Part shown: one piece after another, positions 21,627 through 32,820 of the stretch
How the letters are laid out: each line of letters opens with the position of its first letter
How positions within the stretch are numbered: position 1 is the first letter of the stretch
DNA from: Clarkia xantiana subsp. parviflora
Lineage: Eukaryota > Streptophyta > Magnoliopsida > Myrtales > Onagraceae
Length of the DNA: 64,000 bases
Assembly: GCA_036873135.1 (NCBI GenBank)
Contig: JAPTYO010000026.1
Location: forward strand, 3,080,001 to 3,144,000
Direction: 5' to 3'
Notes under the pieces: model-generated
What the model saw: only the letters and a program-made list of their open reading frames with translations
Databases searched by the model: none
Told to the model about the DNA's origin: nothing
Translations under genes and position numbers: made by a program

Positions 21627-22235
21627 GGGCGGTGACCCAGAATCCCTCTCCGATGCTTAAATGAGTGCCAAATACGAACTGGCAAGCAATTATCTCAGAG
21701 TATGTAATTCAACGTAAGTGATCTGAGGTGACCTCCTGCCCTTTTATAGGCAAGGAGGTGCCTCAGGTACCTGGTGAACCGTTAGGGGTGGTTAGCCCGT
21801 ATCCCGCTTATCTCGTACACGATCTCGCGTATCTTAGCCATGCCCCGCGTATCTCGGCCACAATCCGTGTATCTTAACCACGTTCCGTACATCTCGGCCA
21901 CGCCCCGCATATCTTGGCTTTATCTTCTGGTAACGAGTCCCGACTCCCGTCGGGGACTCCAGAGTTATCTCGTTGTGTCACCGCTCGGGGCCCCTCGTCA
22001 TCGTGACAGGGCCAATCATTCTCAGGGATTCATCATCGGGGCCTACTGAAAGGCTTCTCGTCGGGAGCTTTTAGCTCCACTGTCGGGACCGACTCTGTCG
22101 GGACCCTGCTTCGTCGGGACTCCCTTCATCGGGACCCTTCTCCTAGGTCGTCTTGACCCTTACTCTGGGCCTGGTGGGCCTGTTTGCCGTTTCCTCGCCG
22201 TTTAAAGGGCTTGACGGCTATAGTCGGACCCATCA
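21627..22235 (-). repeat. Tat-C 5' LTR, proximal piece
   Basis: Begins with the second copy of the GGGCG target duplication and runs to the TGATGGGTCC end at 22235. TATA box at 21748-21741. Differences from the 3' LTR are near 21773, 21862, 22019 and 22048. Confidence 0.93.
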
Positions 22236-22819
22236 GTGGCGAGGATACACGGTGTTCAAAAGAGGATTGTCGCTGAACGAGAATCGAAGTTCCTGATCAA
22301 CTTTTGGAAGACTCTATGGGCCAAGCTTAGAAGTGAACTACTCTTCAGCAACAGTTGTCACCCCCAAACTGATTGCCAAATCGAAGTGACTCCCTTTAAA
22401 ATGGTGTATGGGTTCAATCCATTAACGCCCATGGACTTGACTCCAATTTCAATCAAAGATCCAGCTTGCACAAAAGGAAAGAAGAGGGCTGAACAGATCA
22501 TGGCATTCCATAAGAAGGTGAAGCGAGAAATCAAAAGGAAGAATGCAAAACATGATCAAGCGGCCAACAAGACGAGGAGACGAGCCACAATCCATTCAGG
22601 TGACATTGTATTAATTCATCTCCTCAAAAATAGGCTTCCAGTTATAGGTGGGAACAAGATTATGCAAAAATCAGATGGTCCTTTCTGTGTATTGGAGAAG
22701 GTGACTAATATTGTGTATAAGGATAAGCCGCCCGATGATTATAGTGTCCCGGAAGCGATTCACTTAAGAGATAGCGATGATCTGGATTTGAGGACAAATC
22801 CTTTCCAACCTGGGGAGAA
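22236..22819 (+). pseudogene. pol: Chr-B integrase C-terminal piece
   Basis: Continues the frame broken at 4429. It shows RIHGVQKRIVAERESKFL and FWKTLWAKL of the integrase core, HPQTDCQIEV with the catalytic Glu region, then a deletion straight into FKMVYGFNPLTP. GDIVLIHL and SDGPFCVLEKV of the GPY/F-like C-terminal module follow, and then the tail DLRTNPFQPGENDV. The stretch between HPQTD and FKMVYG, about 40 residues in related elements, is missing. The catalytic SDRD is changed to AERE. It is not functional. Confidence 0.85.
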
Positions 22820-23515
22820 TGATGTGCTTCGGGATGCTCAAAGCTTGACTTTGCATAGAGGATCAAAGCAAAGCAGCCCAAGATCAGCATCGAGTGATGT
22901 TTCTTCAAACCCAAGGCCATTTAAGGGCTCTAAATGGCGAAATGGAGGTCCAACCACTCAATCCAAGGCCCAAGTCACAAACATGGCCAATGGAGGGCCC
23001 AAAATGCTGTTGCAGATGCAAGAAGGCCCAAGAGACACTCAAGTCTATTAGCATTCAATGCTAATCCGCCCAACAACCAACCAACCTTGAGACTTGGGTT
23101 CTGAATTGATTTGCTTATGTTTTCTAGTATTTTCTTTCCAATAAAGGCTGCTCTCCATAGCCAATTTAAGTTTGAATTTCGTTTTTGGTGTAAAGAGCAC
23201 TATATAAGCTCTATTATTATGTTATTTCCAGCAGCTTTGATGAATGAGATTATTGCCTTAGTGCACCCCCCTTCTTATCTAAGCAATCTGATTGTTTAGT
23301 GGCGAAACCTATCCGATTCTTATCCCTCATCCTTGAGTGTGGCGAATCAAACCCGGACGTCTTTGCTTGTGGCGAGTTATCTTATCAAGCATTGGTGAAC
23401 GGTTCTACCATCCACCCTTCTCATCTTATCCGTTTCTGTCACTTTTATCCAATTACCTTTGTGTCGACAAATCGAGGCACATCATTTGGTATCAGAGCAG
23501 ATCCGAGGCACATCA
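22820..23515 (+). repeat. Chr-B 3' LTR
   Basis: 696 bp, preceded by the polypurine-like GGGGAGAA at 22812-22819. TATATAAG lies at 23201-23208. Confidence 0.9.
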
Positions 23516-23520
23516 CGGAG

Positions 23521-26500
23521 GGAGCTCCTCCGATATTCTGTTTATGGATGCACTGGAAGCCATGGGGAAAACGAAGAAGGATCTCTAGGAGGTGAACTTC
23601 CCGATGGTCGGGTTCTCTGGTATTACCTCCTATCCGCTGGGAGTGATCACCTTACCAGTGGAGTTTGGTAGTGGGTGGAAATCGGAGAGGAGGAACGTGG
23701 AGTTTGTGGTAGTTGAGACCGCGGGGACCTATAACGCGATTATCGGGAAAACCACCATCAACCCCCTGATGGCAGTTGCCTCGACTGTGCACCAGAAGAT
23801 GAAGTTCCCGACTGACCACAGAGTCGGGGAGGTCAAGGGCGACCAGGTGGCTTCCAGGAGGTGCTACGTTAATGCCACTCGACGGAAGAGACGAGAGGCC
23901 ATGGCTATCCTCCAGACCGATGCCAATCCCAGAGAGGAGTTTGGGCGTCCCGCCCCCATGGAGGATTTGAAGGAGGTCGAGATTGACGGACCTCGGAGGA
24001 AGGTGAAAATCGGGTCCGCCCTGTCTGACGAGAGGGCCCGAGAACTGATTGAGCTACTGAAAGAGTTCAAGGAGCTATTTGCCTGGTCCCCGAGTGACAT
24101 GCCAGGAATTAGCCCCGATGTGATCGTGCACGAGTTGAAGATTGATCCCGCGATCAAGCCTATCGCGCAGAAGAGGCGTCCAGTGGGCGCAGACAAGAGG
24201 ATCGCAATCCAGCAGGAAGTGGGCAGGCTGCTCGACGCTTGATTTATCAAGGAGCTCCGATTCTAGACTTGGGTCGTCAACCCGGTTCTGGTGAAGAAGA
24301 GCAATGGGAAGTGGAGGATGTGTGTTGATTTCCGCGATCTGAATAAGGCTTGCCCGAAGGACTGTTACCCGCTCCCGAGAATCGACCATTTGGTGGATGC
24401 CACATCGGGATATGAGTTGTTGAGCTTCATGGATGCGTACTCGGGATATAATCAGATCAAGATGGCTAAGGAAGATGCCCCCCACACTGCTTTTTATGCC
24501 GACAGTGACATTTATCATTATGATGTCATGCCTTTTGGATTGATCAATGCCGGGGAAACCTACCAGCGGATGGTGAACAAGCTGCTCGGAGATATGCTGG
24601 GGAAAACCATGGAGGCTTACGTGGACGATATGCTGGTGAAGTCCCGACAAGCTGAGGATCATGTGCACAACCTAGCTACGGCGTTGAGCGAATGAAGCTT
24701 CATCAGGTTCGCTTGAACCCGACAAAGTGCGCTTTCGGAGTCCACTCGGGGAAGTTTTTGGGCTTTATGGTGAGTCAAAGAGGAATTGAAGTGAACCCCG
24801 AAAAGCTGAGGGCGATCGGGGAGATGCAGTCTCCGGTAAATCATCGAGAGGTGCAAGTGCTGAATGGCCGACTGGCTGCAATGAATCGCTTCTTGTCTAA
24901 GGAAAGTGACAGATCCATGCCGTTTTTTGAAGTGTTGAGGGCCAACAAGAAGTTTGAGTGGACTGCCAAGTGTGAAGAGGCATTCCAGGCACTCAAGCAG
25001 CACCTTCGCACCCTCCTGCTGTTGGCGAAACCGATCCCAGGCGAGCCGCTCTATCTATACTTGGCTGTTTCTGAATTTTCCATTAGCTCTGTGTTAGTGA
25101 AGGTTGTTGAGGGTAATCAAGTCCCTGTTTATTATGTAAGCAAGGCGTTTGCCAAATTTGAAATGAATTATCCCGCCGTTGAGAAGTATCTCTTTGCGTT
25201 GATTATTACTGCTCGGAAGCTGAGGCCTTACTTCCACGCGCATGAGATCGCTGTGTTGACGAATCAGCCTTTGAAGAATTTTTTGAACCGACCTGATGCG
25301 TCGGGGAGATTAGTCAAATGGGCAGTCGAGCTTAGTGAGTTCGCATACACTTTGCTCCGAGAACGGCTATTAAGGGCCAGGCGTTGGCGGATTTCATAGC
25401 AGAATCTACAGCCCCCGATCTGGAAGAAGCGGGCCCTGTAGAGGGGGCAACCATGGAGGTCCCGATAGCAGAACAACCAGAGATGGCAGAGCAATCAGAA
25501 CAGCCAAACGAGGAAAATACCTGGGAGATGTACACGGATGGCTCCTCAAGTTCAGACGGATCAGGAGCAGGGTTTGTGTTGATACCACCAGGCGGGGGTG
25601 AGCCCCTCAGATATGCTTTGGCCTTGACGTTTAGGGCCACGAACAACGAAGCTGAGTATGAGGCTCTTATCACAGGCTTGAAAATTGCCAAAGGTACGGG
25701 AGTTGCTCACTTGAGAGTGTAGTGTGACGCGGGTTTGATTGTAAATCAAGTTCAAGGCCGATATGAGGCGAAAAGCCCGATGATGAGAAAGTACCTTCGT
25801 GAGGTGCAAGTCTTGAAGGAGAGCTTCAAAAGCTTCGACATTGAGGCGATCCCGAGGGAAGAAAACGTGGAGGCGGACGCCTTGAGCAAATTTGCCTTGG
25901 GGGCACCCCTGGAGGAAAATCGGAAGGTGCACTTTCTGGAGAAGGTGATCTTGTCGACCACCGACCCGTCGGAGGTGTGTGCTATTGAAGCAGGATCGGA
26001 AGAGGAGCCCACTTGGATGACCCCGATAGTCGCATACCTGACTACGGGGGCAGTCCCCGATAATGAAGTAGTAGTTGACAGGATACGTCGGATCGCGGTT
26101 AACTACGTGATGCTGGACAGTCAGCTATACAAGAAGGGCTGGTTCTCGACTCCGTATATGAAGTGTGTGGCTGAGCCCGACACAAGTCGAATCTTGAGAG
26201 AGGTGCATGAAGGGGTCGCGGCTTGTCACGAAGGAGCCCGATCCATTATAAGGAAAGTGCTGAACTTGGGCTATTATTGTCGTGCAATGAGCAATGAGGC
26301 GACGGCGTTGGTCCGATCCTGTGACGCGTGCCAGAGGTATGCCCCGAATATCGTGGCTCCGGCCGCTAATCTGACGTCCATCAAGAGTGCTTGGCCCTTC
26401 GCGCAGTGGGGCATCGACTTGGTGGGACCTCTCCCGCAAGCACAAGGTCAGTGTAAGTATTTGCTTGTGGCTATCGATTATTTTTCAAAATGGATAGAAG

Positions 26501-27264
26501 CTAAGGCGTTGGCCAAGATGACGGGGAACCAGATCGTCAAGTTTCTCCAGACTCATATTGTATCCAGATAAGGGATTCCTAAGGTGGGGATCAGCGACAA
26601 TGGTCCACCGTTTAACGGGGCTCAAGTGAAGGAGTATCTGGAGGAGTTGAATATCGAGCATCGGACAGCTTCTGTCCACCATGCTCAGACTAATGGCCAG
26701 GTGGAATCAGCCAACAAAATCGTGATGGATGGCCTGAAGAAAAGGGTCTATGCCTTGAAGGGCAAGTGGCTGAACGAGCTGGAAAATGTGCTTTGGGCTG
26801 TTAGAACGACACCCAAACGGTCAACTGGGGAGACTCTGTTTGGCCTTGTTTTTGGCACGGAGGCTGTTGCTCCCGTGGAGGTAGCTGTGGCATCCCATCG
26901 GATGAGATATTATGAGCCTTTGACGAATGATGAAATGAGACGTTTGGATTTGGACTTGCTCGAAGAGAAGAGGCGGGAAGCCGATGAAGTCCAGGCTCGA
27001 ATGCGTTTGGCGACGGCTAGGTATTACAATCGGCGAGTTAAGTCCCGACAATTCTTCGTCGGGGAGCTGGTTTGGCATCGCAACAAGTTTACCCTTTTGG
27101 ATCGAATCAACAAGATGTCACCAAAATTGGAAGGACCTTACAAGGTCGTGGGGATGCCAGCTCCGAATGCGTACAAGTTGGAAGACCTCGATGGCAGAGT
27201 ATTAAAGCATTCTTTTAGTGGCGAACACTTGAAGAAATGTCATGCTTCAGAAAAGTCGCCTTAA
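23521..27264 (+). pseudogene. pol: Tat-A protease-pol, multiply broken
   Basis: Resumes Tat-A at GGSSSDILF of the protease active site and runs through RT (YVDDMLVKSR near 24620), degenerate RNase H, second RNase H (MYTDGSSS near 25530) and integrase (SDNGPPFNG near 26600) to the usual end, HLKKCHA. In-frame stops are at about 23588, 24240, 24264, 25720 and 26569. Frameshifts lie near 24680 and 25340. Domain order and length match Tat-C pol. No active enzyme can be made without suppression of all of these. Confidence 0.93.
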
Positions 27265-27850
27265 GTGGTGCCCGATGAAAAGTCGCCTTAAGTGGTGCCC
27301 GATGTAAATTCGCCTTAAGTGGTGTAAGATATTTATCGTTTTATTCGATGTAAGCAAGTTTTGTGCCATCAATGAATAAAGAGGTTGCTTCCGATCAGAT
27401 AATTCTTGGATTTATTCTAAGTGTTGCAAAGTCGCCTTGAGTGGTGCACGAGGTTAAGTTGTCTTAAGTGATGCATGAGATTAAGTCGTCTTAAGTGATG
27501 CATGAGGTTAAGTCGTCTTGAGTGATGCATAATTCTTGGATTTATTCTAAGTGTTTCGAAATCGCCTTAAGTGGTGCAAGTTGTTAAGTCGTCTTAAGTG
27601 ATGTATGAGGTTAAGTCGTCTTAAGTGATGCACGAGGTTAAGTCATCTTGAGTGATGCATAATTCTTGGATTTATTCTAAGTGTTGCAAAATCGCCTTAA
27701 GTGATGCAAGTTGTTAAGTCGTCTTAAGTGATGCACGAGATTAAGTCGCCTTAAGTGGTGCACGGAGTTAAATCGTCTTAAGTGATGTGTGAAAATATCT
27801 TAAGTGTTGAGGTTTCGCCTTAAGTAAGTATATTTAAGTCGCTTTGAGAA
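27245..27850 (+). repeat. Tat-A tandem array, diverged
   Basis: Many diverged copies of a 25-30 base unit with AAGTCGCCTTAAGTGGTGCA or AAGTCGTCTTAAGTGATGCA. Longer higher-order copies contain AATTCTTGGATTTATTCTAAGTG (three times). It is the same family as the C and E arrays but not recently homogenised. Confidence 0.88.
27375..27380 (+). terminator. Candidate poly(A) signal for Tat-A gag-pol RNA
   Basis: AATAAA followed by GAGGTTGCTTCC, 111 bases after the pol end. Confidence 0.5.
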
Positions 27851-27955
27851 GTGCAATGGAAAATCGGAACTAAGATAGTCTGATATTCATGGGGGCTCGA
27901 AGGCCCGATGATTACAAAAATGAGGAAAAATACAAGGACTCTAAAGATAAAGCGT

Positions 27956-28637
27956 TTAGGCTTGGTCCTTGTCGGCGGCATCAGCGGGAGCAGGGTCCAC
28001 AAGATCTGTGGCAGAAGGCTCCACAGGTTCAGCCGCTGGAGGGTCGATTATCGGGGCGTCAGCACTTGGAGGCTCCGCCATGTCTTCAACAACCGCGGGG
28101 GTGCTCCCCTCATCACTCTTCTCCGAGAGGGCAAAGTATTTCTTCGCGAAGGGAGCGAGAGACGGAGACTTTTCGAAGTTGATGACGTCGCCATACTCCA
28201 GGTGGAGTTCCTCGTCTGCGTTGAAGAGGGTGTTCTCCACCTCCCCGCTGCAGAACTTCACTGCATCAGCCTGGAAGTCTTCGACCTCTGATAATCCTCC
28301 CGGCCCTTGGTCTCGGCCGCGACCAGCTGCGCGGGAACCTCAGCAACTTGCTCCTCCAGAGCCTTCTTTTCAAGGACAAGCTTCTCCTCAGCAATCCGCC
28401 GCTCCTGCCGCTCCCGCTTTAGGAGCCCCTCGAAGTCACGAACCTGCTTTTGGAGGTCCCGAGTCTTTCGGTCGAGGATGGCCTGCTCCTTGGCCAGTTT
28501 TCCCCGCGAAGACTCGGAGGCCGCGAGATCCTCCTCAAGCTTAGCTATGACTGCGGGAGCCCCCTTAGCCCGCTCCTGTTCCAGGCCTCCTCGAAGGCGA
28601 AGATATACCCCAGGAAACGGTTGATGTCCCCCGTCTC
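27956..28637 (-). pseudogene. Tat-A antisense gene, exon 4 (frameshifted)
   Basis: Acceptor TTCGCAG lies just before 28637. The exon starts ETGDINRFLGYIFAFEEA, equivalent to exon 4 of E, H and I. A lost base near 28580 shifts it to an early stop at 28545, and a later shift leads back to the conserved C-terminus (FEKSPSLAPFAKKYFALSE...DKDQA) ending at 27956. The original exon would have been a long coiled coil. Motif GGCTCGAAGGCC lies 51 bases past the stop, at 27894-27905. Confidence 0.8.
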
Positions 28638-28715
28638 CTGCGAAGGAAGAGAGAGAAGTGTTAGCAGAGGAGCAACCGGTCTTATCGATGAAGGAGAGAA
28701 AAGTGAAAGTCTTAC

Positions 28716-29062
28716 CTCTATCCGACGCATGGACATCTCTTGGACTTCCGGCGGATGTCCTCCCGATCCAAGGAAATCGGATACCTCATGGTGGGCAGGA
28801 TTGAGCCTGCCAGCAGATGCGTAGCCAGCTCAGGGTACGTCTCCCCCTGTCGGAGCTGGACCCCTTGCAGCGTTTGGATCGGGGTCCAGGGAGAATCCTT
28901 CTGTGCGGGGTCCAAGACCTTGTAAAAACTCCCATCGAGTGGGAGAGGAGAAGGGCCGACTTGATTCGTGGAGGGGCGTGCCTCCGACTCGCCCCGGGCT
29001 GGGGAAGGAGTGAAGTCATGGATGGGCGACGGCTGTCGCTGTTGTGAAGAAGGCGAGGGGGG
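28716..29062 (-). pseudogene. Tat-A antisense gene, distal part of exon 3
   Basis: This is the C-terminal part of exon 3 (PLDGSFYKV-like, TPIQTLQGVQLRQGE, then SMRRIE) ending at donor GAG|GTAAGAC (28716/28715). Tat-E is inserted at its upstream end, with GGGGG duplicated. It continues at 37785. Confidence 0.85.
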
Positions 29063-29761
29063 TGATGGGTCCGACTATAGCCGTCAGGCCCTTTAAACAG
29101 CGAGGAAACGGCAAACAGGCCCACCAGGCCCAGAGTAAGGGTCAAGATGACCTAGGAGAAGGGTCCCGATGAAGGGAGTCCCGACGAAGCAGGGTCCCGA
29201 CAGAGTCGGCCCCGACAGTGGAGCTAAAAGCTCCCGACGAGAAGCCTTTAAGTAGGCCCTGATGATGAATCCCTGAGAATGATTGGCCCTGTCACGATGA
29301 CGAGGGGCCCCGAGCGGTGACACAACGAGATAACTCTGGAGTCCCCGACGGGAGTCGGGACTCGTTACCAGAGGATAAAGCCAAGATATGCGGGGCGTGG
29401 CCGAGATATACGGAACGTGGTTAAGATACACGGATCGTGGCCGAGATACGCGGGGCATGGCTAAGATACGCAAGATCATGTACGAGATAAGCGGGATACG
29501 GGCTAACCACCCCTAACGGTTCGCCAGGTACCTGAGGCACCTCTTTGCCTATAAAAGGGCAGGAGGTCACCTCAGATCACTTACGTTAAGTTCAATACAC
29601 TTTTGATATCTGTGGCTTGCCAGTCATACGAGAAACTCATTTAAGCATCGGAGAGGGATTCTGGGTCACCGCCCGGTCTATCCCCTCTTGCAGGATTGCG
29701 TGGAGCGAAGGAGCTAGGATTGCCGTCAAGATCCGTGTCGGAGTTCCACCGTGATCCAACA
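29063..29761 (+). repeat. Tat-E 5' LTR
   Basis: TGATGGGTCC...GATCCAACA. TATA box (TATAAAAG) at 29550-29557. About 20-base GAGATACGCGG-type repeats at 29390-29500 lie upstream. The block GCATCGGAGAGGG at 29645-29657 is shared with all Tat LTRs here and with D. Confidence 0.95.
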
Positions 29762-29762
29762 T

Positions 29763-29778
29763 TGGCGCCGTCTGTGGG
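29763..29778 (+). other. Tat-E primer binding site
   Basis: TGGCGCCGTCTGTGGG starts two bases after the 5' LTR. Confidence 0.75.
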
Positions 29779-29797
29779 AAACTAACAAAAAGCTGAT

Positions 29798-31428
29798 ATG
29801 CCTTCTACTCGCTCGATGGTGGCTGGCAAGAACAGAAGGGGACAATCTGGTGGTTCCCGTCACCCTGCTGCAACAAACCTGAATTCAGTACCAGAACAAG
29901 GAGAGAACCAGTATCATCCCCCGGCTGAACTCTCCTAGACAGGGGGGCACAACGGATCGCATCCCGAAGAAGTTTCCCCTCGACACCAGGATAACAGGGG
30001 GCAGGAGGCCCCCCCGACTGCAGATTTGACAAGGGCCGTGGCGGAGGCCATGCCCATGTTCCTGGCGGCTGTAGAGGCTCTCTTAGACCGGAGGGAGGCT
30101 GCAAGGAGGCAGGAGGAGATGCCCCCGCTGGAAGAAGCAACCCTACCAACAGAGGGTCGGAACGTACAGGAAGCCCCACCCCAGGGCCAGGAAGGAGGTA
30201 AGATGACCGGTCAGCCGGAGAAGTTCGTGGTTGATGGGCCAGGACCAGTTCAGCACAGGTCCATTCCCCTGAATGGCCCCATCACTCCCGACCAAGTGGT
30301 AAAGATCGTGAACATCTGTATGGGAGAACAGAAGCCGCTGGCGTCGGAGTTGAGGGATCTATCCACTCATCCCTTCGTTCCCCGCCTAATAGACACCCTC
30401 GCCCCGCCAGGGCTGGGTATCCCCGAGATCAAAGAGTATGACGGAGAAGGAGATCCAGTTCGTCATATCCAGAAGCATCTTATGGCGTGTCTGGGTAGAG
30501 CCCCGACAGAGGACATCGTGTGTACCCTGTTCCCTAATACACTGGGAGAAAGAGCCCTGACCTGGTTCTTTAGTCTACCCCCAGGCTGCATCACCTGTTG
30601 GGCTGACATGCACGACCGTTTCATTCGACAGTACCAGGGTCGCCGACGTCTGCTGAAGAGTGTGAGGTCCCTCACCCTGGTGGTACAGAGACCCGACGAA
30701 TCACTGGCACATTACTACCAGCGGTACACGGCCAGTGTGGCGAAGATAGACGAGGAGATCTCGGAGGGCGAAACAATTCGTACCTTCATTCGGAACCTTA
30801 CGGCCCCCTATGGTTCCGACCTGATGCACAGCGTGGCTGAGAAACCTGTGTGGAATATGGAAGCATTACAGAAGAGAGTGAAGCGGCAGATCGATGTCCA
30901 GGAGTCAAAGATAGCCGCAGGAGAACTGGAGCCCCCAAAATCGAACAAAGGGAATCAGTCGAGCAAGCCTTTCGACGACCGTAAGTCAAAAGGCAAACAT
31001 GAAGGTAGTCGGGACCGAGGTCGCTCTGGTCGGGGGGATGATAGACGTCCTCCAAGGAAGGATAAGAAGGAAGATCTCGACATCCCTCTCAACTGCTCCA
31101 TGGCGGAAGTGCTGACAGTCATGGAACAACAAGGTATCTCCAGATACCCCCGAAGAAAGATGGAGAATTCCTGGGGTCCCGCACAGATCGCTATTCTCGG
31201 TTTCACCGCGCAAATGGCCATGACACTAATCACTGTCGAGAGCTGAAAAAGGAGATTGAAAAGCTAATCCAGAAGGGAAAGCTCAAGGAGTTTGTTGGAG
31301 ACAAATGATGCAGGTCCCGCTCTCGGTCCCGATCGCGGTCCCGCTCCCGATTCCGCGATCGGTCCCCGAAGAAAAAGAGAACTGATCCAGAGTCATCCGG
31401 TGTTCACAAAGAAAGACGAGTCATCAAT
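29798..31428 (+). pseudogene. gag: Tat-E gag, broken
   Basis: Starts MPSTRSMVAGKN, as in Tat-C. A TAG is at about 29938 in the N-terminal linker. From 30026 the frame is open through the whole Gag core (FVVDGPGPVQHRSIPLNGP, GLGIPEIKEYDGEGDP, ALTWFFSLPPGCITCWADMHD, YYQRYTASVAKIDEEISEGE). A lost base near 31150 then shifts it to a stop at 31246. In the correct frame the zinc-knuckle region, a TGA at about 31306 and the RS-repeat tail follow. Domain order is the same as Tat-I gag, which has no breaks. Confidence 0.92.
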
Positions 31429-32820
31429 GTGATTCATGGAGGATTTGCTGCTGGAGGGGATACCTCATCCGCTCGAGAGGTTTACGCCTCTAGGATTCCT
31501 ACTGCGGTGGTACTGGGTAAGAGGTCTCGATCTTGGACCTTGAAAGAAGAGATGATGATCTCCTTCTCGTCGGAAGATCTCATAGGTGTGGAGACCCCGC
31601 ACGACGATGCCTTAGTAGTAACTCTGGATGTAGACGGGTTCGAGATGAAGAGAATTCTGATTGACGGAGGAAGCTCCTCCGACATTCTATTCATGGACGC
31701 GTTGGAAGCCATGGGGAAGACGAAGAAAGATCTGAAGGAGGCAAACTTCCCGATGGTCGGGTTCTCTGGCTCAACTTCCTACCCGTTGGGAGTAATCACC
31801 TTACCAGTAAAGTTTGGTAGCGGATGGAAGTCAGAAAGGAGGAACGTGGAATTTGTCGTGGTTGATTCTGCTGGGACCTACAACGCAATTATCGGGAGAA
31901 CAACCATCAATCCACTAATGGCAGTTGCCTCGACTGTGCACCAGAAGATGAAGTTCCCGACCGACCACGGAATCGGGGAGGTCAAAGGTGACCAGGTGGC
32001 TTCCCGAAAATGCTATGTTAATGCCACCCGGAGGAGGAGGCGAGAGGCCATGACTGTCCTCCAGACAGACACAGATCCCAGAGAAGAGTCTGGACATTCC
32101 ATAAAAGATCTGAAATATACGTTGGGAGAAACCGTGGAAGCCTACGTGGATGATATGCTGGTGAAGTCCCGACAAACTGAGGATCACGTGCACGACCTCA
32201 CCATGGCGTTTGGGCGGATAAAGCTCCGTCAAGTTCGCTTGAACCCGACAAAGTACGACTTTAAAGTCCATTTAGGGAAGTGTTTGGGATCCAGGATGAA
32301 CCAAAGAGAAATTGAAGTAAACCCAGAGAAATTGAGGGCAATCAAGGAAATGCAATCTCCGATAAACCATCGGAGCAAAGGAACAACGGCGTTGGTCCGA
32401 TCATGCGACGCGTACCAGAGGTACGCCCCGAGTATTGTGGCCCCAGCTGCCAACCTGACATCCATCAAGAGCGCTGGACCCTTCGCACAGTGGGGCATCG
32501 ACTTGGTGGGACCTCTTCCACAAGCACAAGGACAATGTAAGTATTTACCGATAGTTACCGATTATTTTTCAAAATGGATAGAGGCGAAGGCATTAGCCAG
32601 AATAACGGGGAATCAGATCGTCAAGTTCCTCCAGACCCACATCATGTCCAAATATGGGATTCCTAAGGTGGTGACCAGTGACAATGGCCCACCGTTTAAC
32701 GGCTCTCCGGAGAGGAAATATCTGGAAGACCTCGATGGCAGAGCAATAAAGCATATTCAGTGGCGAACACTTGAAGAAACACCATGCTTGAAGAAAGTCG
32801 CCTTAAGTGGTGCCCGATAA
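31429..32820 (+). pseudogene. pol: Tat-E protease fused to pol fragments by in-frame deletions
   Basis: A continuous 463-codon frame. The protease is complete (ILIDGGSSSDILF, YNAIIGRTTINP). Near 32095 it jumps to the RT palm end, keeping YVDDMLVKSR, and near 32375 to the back half of the integrase zinc finger (ALVRSCDAYQRYAP; one Cys changed to Tyr). It passes GIDLVGPLPQ and SDNGPPFNG, then jumps near 32710 to the pol end (YLEDLDGRA). The last frame has shifted and reads into the repeat array (VALSGAR). The RT fingers, both RNase H domains, and the integrase Glu region are gone, so it cannot be an active polymerase. The protease could still be. Confidence 0.9.

Larger units (their letters stand above)
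4430..22235 (-). mobile_element. Tat-C: Ty3/gypsy Tat element with intact pol frame, minus strand
   Basis: The target duplication is GTGGC (4425-4429 and 22236-22240). The 3' LTR is on the left (4430-5125). The 5' LTR is on the right, split by element D into 11584-11675 and 21632-22235. Between them, read on the minus strand, are primer site, gag-protease with a capsid deletion, pol, a 26-bp repeat array, an antisense gene (plus strand), and polypurine tract. The two LTRs differ at about 4 of 696 positions by eye, so insertion was recent. The element lies in the Chr-B integrase gene. Confidence 0.93.
1641..23515 (+). mobile_element. Chr-B: degenerate Ty3/gypsy chromovirus-like retrotransposon
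   Basis: LTRs 1641-2344 and 22820-23515 both start TGATGTGCTTC and end GGCACATCA. The flanks are CAGAG (1636-1640) and CGGAG (23516-23520), a target duplication with one mismatch, inside the Tat-A protease codons. An initiator-Met-type primer site follows the 5' LTR. The internal region (2345-4429 plus 22241-22819, about 2.7 kb) is too short for a full element and holds scrambled protease, RT, RNase H and integrase pieces. It is interrupted by Tat-C at 4430-22235. No chromodomain is visible, so 'chromovirus-like' rests on the primer site and the resemblance of the pol fragments. Confidence 0.88.

Noticed and set aside
28307..28624. Plus-strand open frames across the antisense exons (also at 34534-35079, 38522-38989 and 53330-54331)
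   Set aside because: They are opposite-strand shadows of the GC-rich aORF exons and do not show motifs of their own.
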